NCBI GenBank assembly: GCA_030691985.1
Contig: JAUYDB010000138.1
Span: 1 to 6,701 of the forward strand
Direction of reading: 5' to 3'
Source of the DNA: Candidatus Omnitrophota bacterium
GTDB lineage: Bacteria > Omnitrophota > Gorgyraeia > 2-01-FULL-45-10
DNA length: 6,701 bases
Shown here: positions 5,265 to 6,701 of the stretch, piece after piece
Numbering within the stretch: position 1 is the first letter of the stretch
Layout of the letters: every line of letters starts with the position of its first letter
Made by a program: the position numbers and the translations under genes
Notes under the pieces: generated by a model
What the model saw: only the letters and a program-made list of their open reading frames with translations
The model's database searches: none
Told to the model about the DNA's origin: nothing

Positions 5265-5920
5265 AAGGTTTTATCTACGTCGTGAGGACGGAGCGCAATA
5301 TGCGCATCCATTTTCTCATCGCCCTTCTTTTTATACTCTTCGGCATATACCTCAATTTCAGCGCTTTCGAAATCATCGCCTTGACGATCACCATAGAGCT
5401 GGTACTGGTCGCGGAAATGATCAATACGGCGATGGAGCTGATAGTGGACATGGTGGAGGAGAAGCTTCATCCTGTCGCGCGGGCCATAAAGGATATATCC
5501 GCCGGGGCGGTGCTTGTAACGGCAATTAGCGCGCTTATTGTAGGGTATGTATTGTTTTCAAAGAGGATACCTTTCAGCATGGCGTCAGCGATGTCAAAGA
5601 TAAGAAACTCTAACTGGCACGTAACTTTCATATCGCTTATACTGGTGCTTGGGATAACAGTGATAGGGAAAGTGGTCTTGCGCAGAGGGACACCGCTTCG
5701 CGGCGGTATGCCCTCAGGGCATGCCGCCGTCGCCTTTTCGATGTGGACCGTCATAGTTTTTCTGGGCAACAATACCATCGTAGTCACCCTATCATTTGTG
5801 CTGGCGTTTCTGGTCGCGCGGCATAGGCTTAAAGCCGCCATCCATACCTTCTGGGAGGTTCTCGCGGGCAGCATCATGGGAATTCTCGTCACTACCTTAA
5901 TATTCCAATTATTTCGCTGA
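5222..5920 (+). CDS. Fused DgkA-type undecaprenol/diacylglycerol kinase and PAP2-family phosphatase
   Basis: A 232-residue membrane protein with two domains. Residues 1-115 are a complete DgkA-type kinase: TERNMRIH (23-30), three hydrophobic segments (about 31-48, 51-68, 94-112), AEMINTAMELIVD (64-76) with Glu65 and Glu72 at the active-site positions, and HPVARAIKDISAGAVL (83-98). Residues about 132-232 are a PAP2 lipid phosphatase half: PSGH (164-167) and a C3-like R202-x5-H208-x3-E212, among four hydrophobic segments. In the family, such kinases phosphorylate undecaprenol or diacylglycerol, and PAP2 enzymes dephosphorylate lipid pyrophosphates. Together they could regenerate undecaprenyl phosphate, the carrier for peptidoglycan, by two routes. 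The substrate is inferred. ATG 5222 is the only usable start before the conserved FNAAVEGF segment. It lies inside ybeY, and recO follows after 2 nt. Confidence 0.92.
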   Translation: MQETKIIGSFNAAVEGFIYVVRTERNMRIHFLIALLFILFGIYLNFSAFEIIALTITIELVLVAEMINTAMELIVDMVEEKLHPVARAIKDISAGAVLVTAISALIVGYVLFSKRIPFSMASAMSKIRNSNWHVTFISLILVLGITVIGKVVLRRGTPLRGGMPSGHAAVAFSMWTVIVFLGNNTIVVTLSFVLAFLVARHRLKAAIHTFWEVLAGSIMGILVTTLIFQLFR

Positions 5921-5922
5921 AA

Positions 5923-6675
5923 ATGGCTATACAAAAGACCGAAGGTATCTTGCTGCGGCGCCAGGACCTGAGAGAGACGAGCCTTATATTGACCTTCTAC
6001 ACGCGCGGCTTCGGAAAGATAAAAGGCATCGTGCGCGGCGTGAGGGGCGCGCGCGCCCAATACGGCGGAGGGGCCTTTGAGATCTTCAGTCTTGATGAGG
6101 TTGTTTTCTACGAGAGGAAGACAGGCGACATCTATAACATCTCTCAATGCGATCTTGTCGAGTTCTTCAATCCGATACGGGAATCGCTCGAAAGGATAGC
6201 TTACGCGGCCTACATTTTGGAACTTTTAGATTCTGTCACCATTCTCGCTGATAAGAACAGCGAAGTCTTCGAATTGTTGTTAGACAGCATGGCGCTGCTT
6301 TCCGGAGAGGCGAGCGCAAAACGCGTAGCCCGCATATTCGAAATAAGGCTTCTGGGCCTTTTGGGCCTGATGCCGGTTCTTGAGATTTGCGCGAATTGCG
6401 GTAAGGCAATCTGCCCTGCCGCCAAATTCAGTTTCAGGCACGGCGGGTTAGTCTGCAAAGATTGCCTCGAGAGCGACCGCGAGGCTCACCCCATACTGCC
6501 CGGCACGGTTAAATTTATACAATATGTAAGGGGCTCGCCGTTCGACAAGGCGGCAAGAATAAAAGTTTCCAGCCGTGTCGGCAAAGAGCTGGAAACAATA
6601 CTGCGTGAATTTCTTGATTACCATGTCGAACGCCGCCTGAACACCGTAGAATTCCTGACAGAGATCGAGCGGTAG
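5923..6675 (+). CDS. recO: DNA repair protein RecO
   Basis: A 250-residue recombination mediator, the family's normal length. RecO binds single-stranded DNA and SSB, anneals strands, and with RecR helps load RecA at gaps. The N-terminal OB fold is seen in KTEGILLRRQDLRETSLIL (5-23) and GFGKIKGIVRGVRG (29-42). A helical middle follows (about 83-155), with the zinc-finger pattern C156-x2-C159 and C178-x2-C181; Cys164 is an extra nearby cysteine. The C-terminal half has FLDYHVERRLNTVEFL (230-245), which matches the usual RecO ending. ATG 5923 follows the upstream stop by 2 nt and has no clear Shine-Dalgarno site, so translation probably depends on coupling to the kinase-phosphatase gene. The stop is complete, and the 26 bases after it show no gene. 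Confidence 0.97.
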   Translation: MAIQKTEGILLRRQDLRETSLILTFYTRGFGKIKGIVRGVRGARAQYGGGAFEIFSLDEVVFYERKTGDIYNISQCDLVEFFNPIRESLERIAYAAYILELLDSVTILADKNSEVFELLLDSMALLSGEASAKRVARIFEIRLLGLLGLMPVLEICANCGKAICPAAKFSFRHGGLVCKDCLESDREAHPILPGTVKFIQYVRGSPFDKAARIKVSSRVGKELETILREFLDYHVERRLNTVEFLTEIER

Positions 6676-6701
6676 AAATTTTTGCCTTGATTTTATCGCG
6701 G

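Noticed and set aside
6687..6692. TTGATT after recO as the -35 box of a next gene
   Set aside because: The surrounding GCCTTGATTTT resembles the GCCTTGACTTT at the promoter near 140, but the window ends before any -10 position, so it cannot be judged.

Overview
The window holds eight protein genes, all on the + strand, separated by four short intergenic spaces that are unusually rich in inverted and tandem repeats. No RNA genes, insertion-sequence transposases or CRISPR arrays are visible. The mixture suggests an environmental, probably uncultivated bacterium with moderate GC. My impression is a Candidatus Omnitrophota-like lineage, from protein style and repeat-laden spacers. That is an inference and could be wrong at phylum level.

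Layout. Bases 1-135 are repeat sequence: the right end of a GGTGAGGGG-type hairpin element, then an 18-bp perfect palindrome. A good sigma70-like promoter (140-168) precedes an unrecognised helical protein (187-606). Bases 607-763 carry an inverted repeat built of 7-nt units. Next comes a translation and chromosome-packaging block: an HU/IHF-family protein (764-1036), hisS (1088-2398) and aspS (2392-4155, overlapping hisS by 7 nt). A second heptad-unit inverted repeat (4164-4239) precedes a small lipoprotein (4255-4587). A compound hairpin element (4593-4696) then separates it from a tightly packed cluster: ybeY (4743-5264), a DgkA-PAP2 fusion (5222-5920, overlapping ybeY by 43 nt) and recO (5923-6675).

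How the genes relate. hisS and aspS charge tRNA; the His at AspRS position 31 suggests a non-discriminating enzyme that would need a Glu/Asp-tRNA amidotransferase elsewhere. The ybeY-dgkA-recO order is the familiar ybeY-dgkA-era-recO neighbourhood of many bacteria, but era is absent and a PAP2 phosphatase domain is fused to the kinase. The fusion could make undecaprenyl phosphate both from undecaprenol and from undecaprenyl pyrophosphate.

Most interesting points. (1) Two intergenic inverted repeats of unrelated sequence share the same 7-nt unit design, with a third 14-nt tandem repeat between HU and hisS. (2) A 51-bp palindromic repeat sits in frame inside ybeY. (3) The kinase-phosphatase fusion has an altered PAP2 C3 motif. 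I see no clear new multi-gene system.
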